Shown here piece after piece: positions 16,643-24,881 of a stretch of DNA of 64,000 bases. The stretch is taken from assembly GCA_024363285.1 (NCBI GenBank), contig AP024710.1, positions 2,264,001 to 2,328,000 on the forward strand. The letters run 5' to 3'. Position 1 is the first letter of the stretch. The number at the start of each line of letters is the position of its first letter. A program made the position numbers and the translations under genes. The stretch is from Leptolinea sp. HRD-7 (GTDB lineage: Bacteria > Chloroflexota > Anaerolineae > Anaerolineales > Anaerolineaceae). The notes under the pieces are model-generated. The model was not told the origin of the DNA, did no database searches, and saw only the letters and a program-made list of their open reading frames with translations.

Positions 16643-17086
16643 ATGGCTGAAGAGAAAAAAACGTTGAATTTCAAGGAACAACATAAGAAAGATGTCATCT
16701 GGCAGATATGGTTCCCGGTCGGTTTTGGAGCGGCGGCCATGCTGTCTCTTGGAATAATGGCTGTATTCTCCCTTCAGTCCGGTACTGACTCCAGTGCCCG
16801 TTGGGGGCATGTGGCTACCATGTGGCTGTTATTGCCAGTCTTCTTTGTCGGACTGATAAGTTTTTTGTTTCTTGCCGCACTCATTTTCGGGGTGACCAAA
16901 TTGACAGCTATATTGCCTGATTATTCTGCCATTGTTCAGGTGTACGCGCGATTGTTGTCAGCCCGGGTCAAAATTCTGGCAGACCGCTCGGTCAACCCTT
17001 TTATTCAGATAAAAGCTTATAAATCCATGATCTCAAGGTTCTGGTTGGCTTTGTATTATTTGATTCTAGGCGGATACTCCAGGTAA
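16643..17086 (+). CDS. Two-helix membrane protein of unknown function
   Basis: 147 residues, family not recognised. A charged N-terminus is followed by two long membrane helices (about 28-50 and 63-92) and a C-terminal half rich in aliphatic and basic residues that may lie on the membrane. It appears to start a transcript at the promoter just upstream, and a second small membrane protein follows 23 bases later, so the pair may work together. Confidence 0.65.
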   Translation: MAEEKKTLNFKEQHKKDVIWQIWFPVGFGAAAMLSLGIMAVFSLQSGTDSSARWGHVATMWLLLPVFFVGLISFLFLAALIFGVTKLTAILPDYSAIVQVYARLLSARVKILADRSVNPFIQIKAYKSMISRFWLALYYLILGGYSR

Positions 17087-17109
17087 GAAAGATAAAAGGG
17101 ATACCTTAT

Positions 17110-17301
17110 ATGAATTGGAAAACAAAAACACTATTAATTGGTACAACAATTGGCGCGGCAACCGGTCTGGTAGCTGCGCTAATGATGATCCAAAGAGCGG
17201 AAAAAAACCAGACAACACCCAAATTATCTGCCGGTGAAGGTGTAAAGATTGGGATGGGTGTTCTGGGCGTATTGAGAATGTTGGCTGAACTGGTCAGCTA
17301 A
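17110..17301 (+). CDS. Small single-helix membrane protein (YtxH-like)
   Basis: 63 residues with a glycine-rich membrane helix at about 7-27 (IGTTIGAATGLVAALMM) after a short basic N-terminus, then a hydrophilic stretch and a second weakly hydrophobic segment. The pattern recalls YtxH-type proteins, but the length is too short for a firm family call. It is cotranscribed with the preceding membrane protein and is followed by a hairpin. Confidence 0.55.
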   Translation: MNWKTKTLLIGTTIGAATGLVAALMMIQRAEKNQTTPKLSAGEGVKIGMGVLGVLRMLAELVS

Positions 17302-17330
17302 ACAAATGTACGAATCATTCCAAAATAACG

Positions 17331-17351
17331 GCCTTCCAATACCCGGAAGGC
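17331..17351 (+). terminator. Hairpin after the small membrane genes
   Basis: GCCTTCC (17331-17337) pairs with GGAAGGC (17345-17351) across a 7-base loop. There is no T-run after it, so termination may be weak. It separates the small membrane genes from the PfkB kinase gene. Confidence 0.45.
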
Positions 17352-17387
17352 TGTAATCATATGCGCGGGATTAATTTTGAAATCAGG

Positions 17388-17393
17388 TACAAT
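17388..17393 (+). promoter_or_regulatory. -10 box placed for a leaderless PfkB-kinase mRNA
   Basis: TACAAT at 17388-17393 ends 6 bases before the ATG at 17400 and 3 bases before another ATG at 17397. It lies after the 17331-17351 hairpin, which fits a new transcript. No -35 is clear. Confidence 0.4.
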
Positions 17394-17399
17394 CGCATG

Positions 17400-18428
17400 A
17401 TGAAAGCAAAGGATATCAGCAAACCGGTTATCCGGTATTTGATCTCCGGGTCGATTAACCGATCGACCATTGTTACATCAGATGGCCGATATCGGGTGGA
17501 TCAGCCCGGGGGCAGTGTTCTGCAGGCGGCAGGCGGTCTTGCTTTGTGGGATACATCAATCGGGTTACTGGCGGCGGTAAGCCCTGATTTTCCTGAGGAG
17601 TGGATCGCGACTATTGAACGTCGAGGTTTCGATATCAACGGGATTTATAAATCAAAAGAAATCTATGACATGCGGTATTTTGTAGCTTATGATAAGACCG
17701 GAGAGTTGGATCGCAGCGCGCCGGTATCTGTGTTTCGAAAATTACAGACATCTTTACCCCCTGAAATTCTGGGGTATGTTCCTCCTGATATCCAATTAGA
17801 TTCTCGCAATCGGCTGGGATTGACGACTTTGCGACCAGGTGATATTCCTTCGGAATATTTGGATGCCACAGCAGTACATTTTTGTCCGTCTGATTTTCTT
17901 ACCCATTCACTTATTCCTGGTGTATTACGGCAAGGGAATATTCAGACGGTGACGATTGACCCGTCGCCAGGCTATATGAATAAGACTTTCTGGGATGACA
18001 TCCCGCAGGTGGTAACAGGTATTACAGCATTTCTTCCTTCGGAGGAAGAAGTATATAGCCTGTTCGAAGGTAAGACCCGCGACCTGAGAGAGATGGCGGC
18101 TGCCCTCGCGGCATACGGTTGTGAATTTGTGGTAATAAAAAGAGGGGCAAAAGGTGTGCTTTTATACGAGCATGTTTCTCGATCCTACTGGGATATTCCC
18201 GCGTATCCGGTAACTCCGGTTGACCCGACTGGCGCGGGTGACGCCTTTTGTGGTGGATTTATCGCTGGATTGCGCATGAAATACGATCCTTTGGAAGCCG
18301 CATTAATGGGCTCGGTATCAGCCTCTTTCAAGATTCAGGGTACAGGTCCCTTCTATCCAATGGAAGCCCTTGAAGAGCTGGTGAATGCACGATTGGAAAT
18401 ACTTCGGGAAAAATCAGTTAAGAGTTAA
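17400..18428 (+). CDS. PfkB-family carbohydrate kinase
   Basis: 342 residues from ATG 17400. ATG 17361 is in frame, but its only ribosome-like site is inside the hairpin upstream. The C-terminal PfkB signature DPTGAGDAFCGGFIAG holds the anion hole and catalytic Asp, and an N-terminal GG-type substrate region (PGGSVLQAAGG) is present. The family phosphorylates sugars or nucleosides with ATP. The substrate is not clear; the N-terminal lid region is unlike ribokinase or fructokinase. An M24 peptidase gene follows 21 bases later. Confidence 0.85.
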   Translation: MKAKDISKPVIRYLISGSINRSTIVTSDGRYRVDQPGGSVLQAAGGLALWDTSIGLLAAVSPDFPEEWIATIERRGFDINGIYKSKEIYDMRYFVAYDKTGELDRSAPVSVFRKLQTSLPPEILGYVPPDIQLDSRNRLGLTTLRPGDIPSEYLDATAVHFCPSDFLTHSLIPGVLRQGNIQTVTIDPSPGYMNKTFWDDIPQVVTGITAFLPSEEEVYSLFEGKTRDLREMAAALAAYGCEFVVIKRGAKGVLLYEHVSRSYWDIPAYPVTPVDPTGAGDAFCGGFIAGLRMKYDPLEAALMGSVSASFKIQGTGPFYPMEALEELVNARLEILREKSVKS

Positions 18429-18449
18429 TTCCACTTTGAGAGGATTTGT

Positions 18450-19556
18450 ATGTTTTTAGATCGATTCGAAAAACTCCGTAATGGACTGGTTGAAACCGGT
18501 TTTGACGCGGCAGTTGTGAACCCTGGCGCTACTTTAACTTACCTGACCGGTCTATCTTTTCATCTCATGGAACGTCCGGTAGTTTTATTCTATCTTCCGG
18601 GTAAAGATCCTGTACTGGTACTGCCGGAACTCGAAAAAGAAAAGCTGAAATCTCTTCCATTTGAATTTCAGGCTTTTTTTTACGGAGATAATCCTGTAGA
18701 GAGGTTTGACGCGTTTAAGTCCGCGGAAGTTAACCTTGGTCTAAATGGAAAAAAGATCGCGGTTGAACCTGTTCATCTACGGTTTCTTGAATTGGAATAT
18801 TTAAAAAGTGCGGCTCCATCGGCAAAATTTGTCGATGGCAGCGCGATTTTTGATAACCTGCGTATTTGTAAAGACACCTCCGAGCTAAAATTAATGCGTG
18901 AAGCTGTGACAATCGCGCAGAACGCATTCCTCAAATTTCTCCCTCACGTTCATGTTGGTAAAACTGAATTTGAACTGGCAAACACACTGACTACCCTGCT
19001 GTTGGAATGTGGATCTGATCCGGAATTACCTTTTCAGGTGATACTTTCAGGAGGGCCGAATAGTGCCAACCCGCATGCTGTTCCATCGAAGCGGTCACTT
19101 GAGATTGGTGATTTGGTTGTGGTTGATTGGGGCGCCAGTTATTCAGGGTATGCATCAGACTTAACCCGCACATTGGTTTTAGGTAAGCCATCTGAAGAGC
19201 AGTCAACCATCGCTAAGACGGTCTTAGCGGCCAATACAAGCGGACGCAGGGCTGGGAAACCCGGGTTACGTGCCGGTGACGTGGATAAAGCTGCCCGTCA
19301 GGAAATTGAAAAAGCCGGATATGGAACGTACTTCACGCATCGCACCGGGCACGGTCTTGGTATGGAAGGACATGAACCGCCCTATATGTTTGGTGAAAAC
19401 GATGAAGAGTTAAAAACAGGCATGGTCTATACGGTCGAACCCGGAATATATCTGCCTGGAAAATATGGCGTTCGCATAGAGGATGATGTCGTTGTGACTA
19501 TCAACGGCGCCGAATCATTGTCTGATCTTCCTCGTGAATTGTTTGTTATCGAATGA
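18450..19556 (+). CDS. M24-family Xaa-Pro aminopeptidase-like peptidase
   Basis: 368 residues. An N-terminal creatinase-like domain (1-140) precedes the pita-bread catalytic domain. All five metal ligands are present: D226, D237, H301 (TGHGLGMEGHE), E330 (VEPGIY) and E344 (RIEDDV), with H209 as a likely substrate-binding histidine. It should release the N-terminal residue before proline using two metal ions, in the cytosol. AGAGG lies before the ATG. Its last 4 bases (ATGA) overlap the next start, so the two are translated together. Confidence 0.9.
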   Translation: MFLDRFEKLRNGLVETGFDAAVVNPGATLTYLTGLSFHLMERPVVLFYLPGKDPVLVLPELEKEKLKSLPFEFQAFFYGDNPVERFDAFKSAEVNLGLNGKKIAVEPVHLRFLELEYLKSAAPSAKFVDGSAIFDNLRICKDTSELKLMREAVTIAQNAFLKFLPHVHVGKTEFELANTLTTLLLECGSDPELPFQVILSGGPNSANPHAVPSKRSLEIGDLVVVDWGASYSGYASDLTRTLVLGKPSEEQSTIAKTVLAANTSGRRAGKPGLRAGDVDKAARQEIEKAGYGTYFTHRTGHGLGMEGHEPPYMFGENDEELKTGMVYTVEPGIYLPGKYGVRIEDDVVVTINGAESLSDLPRELFVIE

Positions 19557-20182
19557 GCTTGAATATTGACACCTTTGTGTTGGGAGAAATATCCAACAAC
19601 ACATATTTGATTTGGGACGAGGAAACCGGCGAAGCGGCGGTTATTGACCCGAGTTTTAATCCACAACCGATTATCCGTGCCATCAAACAAAAGGGCTTGA
19701 TACTAACTGGAGTATGGCTTACTCACGGACATTTTGATCATTTTATCGGAATTCCAGAAATTATTTCTGCCTTTGGCGCTACCCCTGTTTATTTACACCC
19801 GGCTGACCACGATATGTATTTAACTGGAGGATTGGGTAGTAATTTCGGTTTTTTGGTACCTTTTTTACCACCTGCGTCATCGCTGCCAGACGATTGGAAT
19901 TTTTTTCTTGGAAAATCGAAGATAAATATTTTTGAGACACCCGGACACAGCAAAGGTCATGTAGTTTATTACGCAGAATCGATTTCAACAGTTTTCACGG
20001 GCGATCTGATCTTTAAACTGAGTGTGGGTCGTACTGATCTTCCGGGTGCAGATCAGGATTTGTTGTTGAAGAGTATCTACGAAAAAATCCTCACGCTTCC
20101 TGAAATGACCCGAATTCTGCCAGGGCATAACGAAGCGACGACTATTGCGGATGAAGTGGAATACAATCCATATCTGAATTAA
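19553..20182 (+). CDS. Metallo-beta-lactamase-fold hydrolase, glyoxalase II-like
   Basis: 209 residues with the metal-binding set of the family: THGHFDH (H58, H60, D62, H63), GHSKGH, FTGDLIF and a final LPGHNE histidine. The RTDLPGAD segment is typical of YcbL-type glyoxalase II-like hydrolases. It probably cleaves a thioester or related bond with two zinc ions. The start overlaps the peptidase stop (ATGA), and a terminator follows directly. Confidence 0.87.
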   Translation: MSLNIDTFVLGEISNNTYLIWDEETGEAAVIDPSFNPQPIIRAIKQKGLILTGVWLTHGHFDHFIGIPEIISAFGATPVYLHPADHDMYLTGGLGSNFGFLVPFLPPASSLPDDWNFFLGKSKINIFETPGHSKGHVVYYAESISTVFTGDLIFKLSVGRTDLPGADQDLLLKSIYEKILTLPEMTRILPGHNEATTIADEVEYNPYLN

Positions 20183-20215
20183 AAAAAAAGGCCGCCCGAA
20201 ATCACAAGGGCGGCC
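20182..20215 (-). terminator. Intrinsic terminator of rny
   Basis: GGCCGCCC (20190-20197) pairs perfectly with GGGCGGCC (20208-20215) across 10 bases. Read on the - strand it ends in a 9-base T-run, so it ends the recX-rny transcript. It may also stop + strand readthrough. Confidence 0.85.
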
Positions 20216-20233
20216 TGGATGTTTCAGTGATGT

Positions 20234-21772
20234 TTATTTGGCATATTCTGTGGCGCGGGTTTCGCGGATCACAGTCACTTTGATCTGACCGGGATATTGC
20301 ATGGTCTCTTCGATCTGTTTGGCAATATCTTTCGCCATACGGGTGCTGGCCAGATCGTCAATCTCTTCCGGGCGGACAATGATGCGAACTTCGCGACCGG
20401 CTTGAATGGCATAGCTCTGTAAAACGCCTTTGAATGAGTTTGCTACTTCTTCGAGAGAACGCAGCCGCTTGATGTATTGTTCAAGGTCTTCACGGCGGGC
20501 GCCGGGGCGGGCACCGCTAATGGCATCAGCAGCTTCCACAATGACAGCTTCCACTGATTCTTGGTCGGTCTCATGGTGGTGTGAAGCAATGGTGTTGACA
20601 ACTCTTGCATTGACGCCGTAGCGTTTGGCAAATTCCGCGCCGATCATGGCATGAGTGCCTTCGGTGTTGTGGTCCATGGCTTTACCAAGATCATGCAGCA
20701 GACCACCCGCCTTGGCTACTTCCACATTGGCGCGCAATTCCGCGGCTAATACGGCGGCAAGTTTGGATACTTCAACCGCGTGAGCCAACTGGTTTTGCCC
20801 GTACGATGTGCGGTATTTCAAACGGCCCAACATGCGGGTGACTTCTGGATGCAAACCGGCAACACCGGCATCATAAGCAGCCTGTTCACCGGCTTCCTCG
20901 ATATCTTTTTCAACGAGACGCTGTTCGTCACCCAGTACTTTCTCAATGTGGGCCGGGTGAATACGTCCATCAAGGATAAGGCGAGAGAGAGCGCGGCGGG
21001 CGATCTCACGGCGGACCGCGTCAAAGCATGATACTGTAACGGATTCGGGTGTATCATCAACAATCACATCTACACCGGCAGCCTGCTCAAAAGCACGAAT
21101 ATTACGTCCGTTGCGTCCAACAATTCGGCCTTTCATTTCTTCATTCGGAAGAGTGACGATAGAGGATGTCACTTCAGCTACATGATCTGAAGCTACCCGC
21201 TGGATGGCGTCGGCGATCATTTCGCGGGCGCGTTTTTCACCTTCGGCGCGGGCTTCAGCTTCGATCTGGCGGATAATGCGGGCCATATCATTGCGAGCTT
21301 CTTTTTCTGTTTCAGCCAGAAGTTGACTGCGGGCTTCTTCTTGCGTCATTTTGGCGATGTTTTGCAGTTCTTCCAACTGCTGGCTATACATCTTTTCCAC
21401 TTCATTTGCACGGCGGTCTAAAACGCTCTGGCGTTTGTTCAATGCCTGCTCTCGCTGCTCAAGACGTTCAACGCGAACATCCAAATCCGCGCGGCGTCGT
21501 TGCAGCCTGTCTTCTTCGGCCGCGTGTTCAGCGCGTATTTTCGCTGCTTCAGCTTCTGATTGTTGAAGAATTTTTAAAGCCTTGTCTCGGGCTTCCAGTT
21601 CGATGGTTTTCGATTTTTCATTTGCCGCGGCAACGATACTGTCGGCTTTATATTGTTGTTCCTTTTTAAAGTTACTGGCCATGATACGCGCGATAACAAT
21701 TACCGCGATTATCAAGACAACAATGTCGCCTATTAATATGAGTATTGGAACAAAGTTCCCCGGTTGATTCAT
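20234..21772 (-). CDS. rny: Ribonuclease Y
   Basis: 512 residues, the usual length. Domains in order: an N-terminal membrane helix (about 8-28), a long charged coiled coil (35-200), a KH domain with the GRNGRNIRAFEQ loop (about 217-228), and an HD domain with the metal-binding HDLGKAMDH motif. It is the endoribonuclease that starts mRNA turnover in many Gram-positive-type bacteria lacking RNase E, working at the inner membrane. AGAGG precedes the ATG. It lies 24 bases after recX in one operon and ends at a strong terminator. Confidence 0.96.
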   Translation of the reverse strand: MNQPGNFVPILILIGDIVVLIIAVIVIARIMASNFKKEQQYKADSIVAAANEKSKTIELEARDKALKILQQSEAEAAKIRAEHAAEEDRLQRRRADLDVRVERLEQREQALNKRQSVLDRRANEVEKMYSQQLEELQNIAKMTQEEARSQLLAETEKEARNDMARIIRQIEAEARAEGEKRAREMIADAIQRVASDHVAEVTSSIVTLPNEEMKGRIVGRNGRNIRAFEQAAGVDVIVDDTPESVTVSCFDAVRREIARRALSRLILDGRIHPAHIEKVLGDEQRLVEKDIEEAGEQAAYDAGVAGLHPEVTRMLGRLKYRTSYGQNQLAHAVEVSKLAAVLAAELRANVEVAKAGGLLHDLGKAMDHNTEGTHAMIGAEFAKRYGVNARVVNTIASHHHETDQESVEAVIVEAADAISGARPGARREDLEQYIKRLRSLEEVANSFKGVLQSYAIQAGREVRIIVRPEEIDDLASTRMAKDIAKQIEETMQYPGQIKVTVIRETRATEYAK

Positions 21773-21796
21773 AGTTTCCTCTTGGTATTCATATAG

Positions 21797-22435
21797 TTAA
21801 GGTAAGAATTCCGCTCCCATCTGGAGTGAATGCCAGATTTGCTGAACGGCTTGCTGAGTGGTTCCAAAGGTGAAACCACGGCGGGCAAGGTATCCAGTCA
21901 TCTTTATGCGGAATTCATCAAACGGCAGATCTTTACACCGAGACGCATATTTCTCTGCCGTTTTTAATGCAAGAGATGATTCGTCAAGATTACAGATTGC
22001 CGACTGAATTTCAGTATCAGCCAAACCTTTTTGGTGCAATTCCAGTACCAGAGCGCGTTTTGAGCGTGGGCGAAAGATACAGCGGTTTTCCACCCATATT
22101 CGCGCGAATTCCGCATCTCCCACCAGATTGGCATTTTTCAATCGATTTATAACGGAGGCGATAATTTCTTCTCCGTATCCCGCTTTTTTCAGGCGGGATG
22201 TTACTTCAAAAATTGATCGCGGACGGGTGTTAATCAACCGCAAAGCCCGCATATAGGCTTTTTCGAGCTCATCTTTTTTGAGGAGAGTTTCGATTTTTTC
22301 TTTATCAATTTCATCACCGATATTCAACCACGCGCCGACCAACCGCTCAACACCGAAAGCAAATTCGCCGTCAATATAAATGTTGAGACGGTTTAGATTA
22401 TTTTTTTGAACTTTCAGCGCAGTAATCTTCGGCAC
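21797..22435 (-). CDS. recX: Regulatory protein RecX
   Basis: 212 residues. It has the helical RecX repeats: the KAYMRALRLINTRPRSIFEVTSRLKKAGY block, the ANLVGDAEFARIWVENR block and the final LARRGF segment. RecX binds RecA filaments and limits recombination. The GTG at 22435 is the only sensible start and has a weak AGAG before it. recA is not in this window; instead recX is transcribed with rny. Upstream is a repeat-rich intergenic region. Confidence 0.9.
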   Translation of the reverse strand: MPKITALKVQKNNLNRLNIYIDGEFAFGVERLVGAWLNIGDEIDKEKIETLLKKDELEKAYMRALRLINTRPRSIFEVTSRLKKAGYGEEIIASVINRLKNANLVGDAEFARIWVENRCIFRPRSKRALVLELHQKGLADTEIQSAICNLDESSLALKTAEKYASRCKDLPFDEFRIKMTGYLARRGFTFGTTQQAVQQIWHSLQMGAEFLP

Positions 22436-22900
22436 AACTCTATCCCTTATGGGAATTTGGCTTACCGCCTGATACTGGAAGATGAAGGGGTATTTTCAGG
22501 TATGTTCAAATACAGGGATATTTTCCTGTATTTTCAGTCCACCCGGTATGAATTGATGAGCAGGTTGGGATGTTGTAATGGAACAGTGTGATGAATATAT
22601 ACCCGGAGGATATTTTTATCCACTGCTGTAAATACAGGGCTGCGGCGAATCTGTAAAATTCAAGTATTCCCTGTATAAAACTGCCATGCTGCCAACTACT
22701 ACTCCCGTACCGGGAGGGACGATTCTGAAGAACTCGGACAACTTCTTCGTAAAAGGCAATCTGTAGAAACCTACAGAAAATAATTTAAGGTCTGCCTGTA
22801 TATTATTATACATGAATTTATAGTTTCTGCTTCGTGGTTCTACAAATCCTGCTCAATTATCTACTATAATTCTACCGATATTTTCAATACTGGAGGGTGA
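22436..22900. other. 465-base divergent intergenic region between recX and rfbB
   Basis: No convincing gene is seen. Besides the TGTA/TACA repeats listed separately, it holds a CTCCCG/CGGGAG hairpin (22702-22716) and a TATAAT (22865-22870) about 30 bases before rfbB, which is a likely -10 for the polysaccharide operon; a good -35 is not evident. A GGAGG lies just before the rfbB start. Its length and structure are unusual for this gene-dense window. Confidence 0.6.
22508..22812. repeat. Cluster of TGTA/TACA inverted repeats (possible operator array)
   Basis: Four perfect inverted repeats share the same core: AAATACAGG/CCTGTATTT (22508-22533, 8-base gap), CTGTA/TACAG (22626-22637, 2-base gap), CTGTAG/CTACAG (22761-22776, 4-base gap) and TGTATA/TATACA (22797-22812, 4-base gap). 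Half sites occur at 22630-22639 (AAATACAGGG) and 22669-22677 (CCCTGTATA). The third has the CTGT-N8-ACAG spacing of the enterobacterial LexA box. The array lies upstream of rfbB and far from recX, so it more likely serves the polysaccharide operon. Confidence 0.55.
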
Positions 22901-23989
22901 ATGGCAAACTGGCTTGTAACCGGTGGGGCGGGATTCATCGGGACGAATTTTATTCACCATATCCTTTCCATCCGTCAGGATGTGACAGTTGTAAATTTTG
23001 ATCTGCTAACGTATGCCGGAAACCCGGACGGGCTTTCAATGTATGCGGGTAATCCGCGTTACCGGTTCATTAAGGGTGATATCTGTGACCGTAAACAGGT
23101 GGACGCCGCGCTGCGCGATAACTGTATCGATACGATAGTGCATTTCGCCGCCGAGTCTCATGTTGACCGGTCGATCCTCGGGCCGATGCGATTTGTGATG
23201 ACGAATGTCAACGGGACGGCTACGCTATTAGATGCCGCCCGCGATTACTGGGGCAGGGAAGGGAAAGATATTCCAGGTGAAAAACGCTTTCACCATATAT
23301 CTACCGATGAAGTGTTTGGCAGCCTGAAACCCGATGAGCCGGCCTGGACGGAAGCTTCGCCGTATATGCCAAATTCACCCTATGCCGCCTCGAAAGCCGG
23401 CAGCGACCATCTGGTACGCGCGTACGGGCATACTTACGGGCTTCCGGTGACGATCTCCAATTGTTCCAATAATTACGGGCCATACCAGTTCCCGGAAAAA
23501 TTGATCCCGCTGGTTATTTTGAACGCGGTCAACGGGAAACCCCTGCCGGTGTATGGCGACGGACAACAGATCCGTGACTGGCTGTATGTGGAAGACCACT
23601 GCGAAGCCATTCGGCTGATTCTGGAAAAAGGCAAACCCGGAGAGACGTACAACATTGGTGGAATGAACCAGCCGGCCAATTTGACCATCGTGAAGACCAT
23701 TTGCAGCCTGTTGGATGAACTGGTGCCAGATCCGTCCTTCTGCCCGCATGAAAAATTGATCACGTATGTGCAAGACCGCCCCGGGCACGACCGCCGGTAC
23801 GCTATGGATAGCACGAAGATTAAACGTGAGCTGGGCTGGTCACCAAAGTACACTCTGGAGACCGGGCTGCGGAAGACTGTGGAGTGGTATTTGGCCAACC
23901 AGGATTTTGTGCAAAAACTGACTGACCGGTCTGATTTTAAGAATTGGATGGATGAGAATTACACGGAACGCGGAGGGTCATCGAAATGA
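22901..23989 (+). CDS. rfbB: dTDP-glucose 4,6-dehydratase
   Basis: 362 residues, extended SDR fold. The NAD-binding GGAGFIG motif is at residues 8-14, the catalytic STDEVFG block and the YAASK (Tyr-x3-Lys) pair follow, and RDWLYVEDH and [11 protein letters not shown] are typical RfbB blocks. It converts dTDP-glucose to dTDP-4-keto-6-deoxyglucose. GGAGG precedes the ATG, and the stop overlaps rfbA by 4 bases. rfbC and rfbD (the rest of the rhamnose pathway) are not in the window; a WecE-type aminotransferase at 15.5 kb could use the product. Confidence 0.96.
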   Translation: MANWLVTGGAGFIGTNFIHHILSIRQDVTVVNFDLLTYAGNPDGLSMYAGNPRYRFIKGDICDRKQVDAALRDNCIDTIVHFAAESHVDRSILGPMRFVMTNVNGTATLLDAARDYWGREGKDIPGEKRFHHISTDEVFGSLKPDEPAWTEASPYMPNSPYAASKAGSDHLVRAYGHTYGLPVTISNCSNNYGPYQFPEKLIPLVILNAVNGKPLPVYGDGQQIRDWLYVEDHCEAIRLILEKGKPGETYNIGGMNQPANLTIVKTICSLLDELVPDPSFCPHEKLITYVQDRPGHDRRYAMDSTKIKRELGWSPKYTLETGLRKTVEWYLANQDFVQKLTDRSDFKNWMDENYTERGGSSK

Positions 23990-24858
23990 AAGGGATCATT
24001 CTGGCTGGCGGGTATGGCACCCGCCTTTATCCGTTGACTCTTGCCATGAGCAAGCAGCTCCTGCCTGTGTATGACAAGCCGATGGTGTATTACCCGTTAT
24101 CCACGTTGATGCTTGCCGGGATCCGTGAGGTGCTGATCATCACGTCACCAGAAAGTATGGACGCCTTCCAGCGCCTTCTGGGTGACGGTTCCCAGTGGGG
24201 GATGCGTTTTGAATACACCGTGCAGGAGTCTCCGCGTGGGCTGGCGGACGCTTTCATTTTGGGAAAAGATTTTGTGGGTTGTGAACCGGCCGCGTTGATC
24301 CTTGGCGATAATATCATCTACGGATCCGGTTTGGTGGAGAAGCTGCAATCCGCGGCGACAAATAAAGAAGGCGCGGTGGTGTTTGCCTACCCGGTGCGTG
24401 ACCCCGAACGCTACGGTGTGGTTGAGTTTGACGATGCGACTGGCAAGGTGATCAGTATTGAAGAGAAGCCGAAAAAACCAAGATCGAACTTTGCCGTGCC
24501 GGGGATCTACTTTTTTGACGAAACCGTATGCCGGAAGGCAGCGGATCAGAAACCTTCAGCCCGTGGGGAATTAGAAATTACCGATCTGATCCAGAAGTAC
24601 CTTGACGATGATCAACTGCGGGTGGAAGTGCTGGGCCGCGGTATCGCCTGGCTGGATGCCGGCACGCAGGAGTCACTGTTGCAGGCGGCGAACTTTGTGC
24701 AGGTGGTGGAAGAACGCCAGGGTTGGATGATCTCTTGCCCGGAAGAGATTGCTTACCGTATGGGCTATATTGACCGTGAGGGGCTGAGGAGGCAGGCGGA
24801 GAAGGTCAGCGCGAATCAGTATGGTCAATATTTGCTGCGGTTGCTGGAAGATGAATAA
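23986..24858 (+). CDS. rfbA: Glucose-1-phosphate thymidylyltransferase
   Basis: 290 residues, standard length. It has the nucleotidyltransferase signature [11 protein letters not shown] near the N-terminus, then [11 protein letters not shown] and LGDNIIYG, all typical of RmlA/RfbA. It makes dTDP-glucose from dTTP and glucose-1-phosphate, the first step of the dTDP-sugar route. The ATG overlaps the rfbB stop (ATGA). Base composition is clearly richer in G and C than that of the genes that follow. Confidence 0.96.
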   Translation: MKGIILAGGYGTRLYPLTLAMSKQLLPVYDKPMVYYPLSTLMLAGIREVLIITSPESMDAFQRLLGDGSQWGMRFEYTVQESPRGLADAFILGKDFVGCEPAALILGDNIIYGSGLVEKLQSAATNKEGAVVFAYPVRDPERYGVVEFDDATGKVISIEEKPKKPRSNFAVPGIYFFDETVCRKAADQKPSARGELEITDLIQKYLDDDQLRVEVLGRGIAWLDAGTQESLLQAANFVQVVEERQGWMISCPEEIAYRMGYIDREGLRRQAEKVSANQYGQYLLRLLEDE

Positions 24859-24881
24859 AATATCAAACTGCGGATTTTATA

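Noticed and set aside
22761-22776. LexA (SOS) box controlling recX
   Set aside because: The spacing fits CTGT-N8-ACAG, but it lies over 320 bases from the recX start and closer to rfbB, and the LexA motif of this lineage is not known. Kept only as part of the repeat array.
22616-22813. A 65-codon - strand reading frame in the recX-rfbB gap
   Set aside because: No ribosome site, no recognisable composition, and it runs across the inverted repeats; more likely chance.
22901-24858. dTDP-rhamnose operon
   Set aside because: Only rfbB and rfbA are present; rfbC and rfbD are missing in the window, so rhamnose synthesis cannot be claimed.
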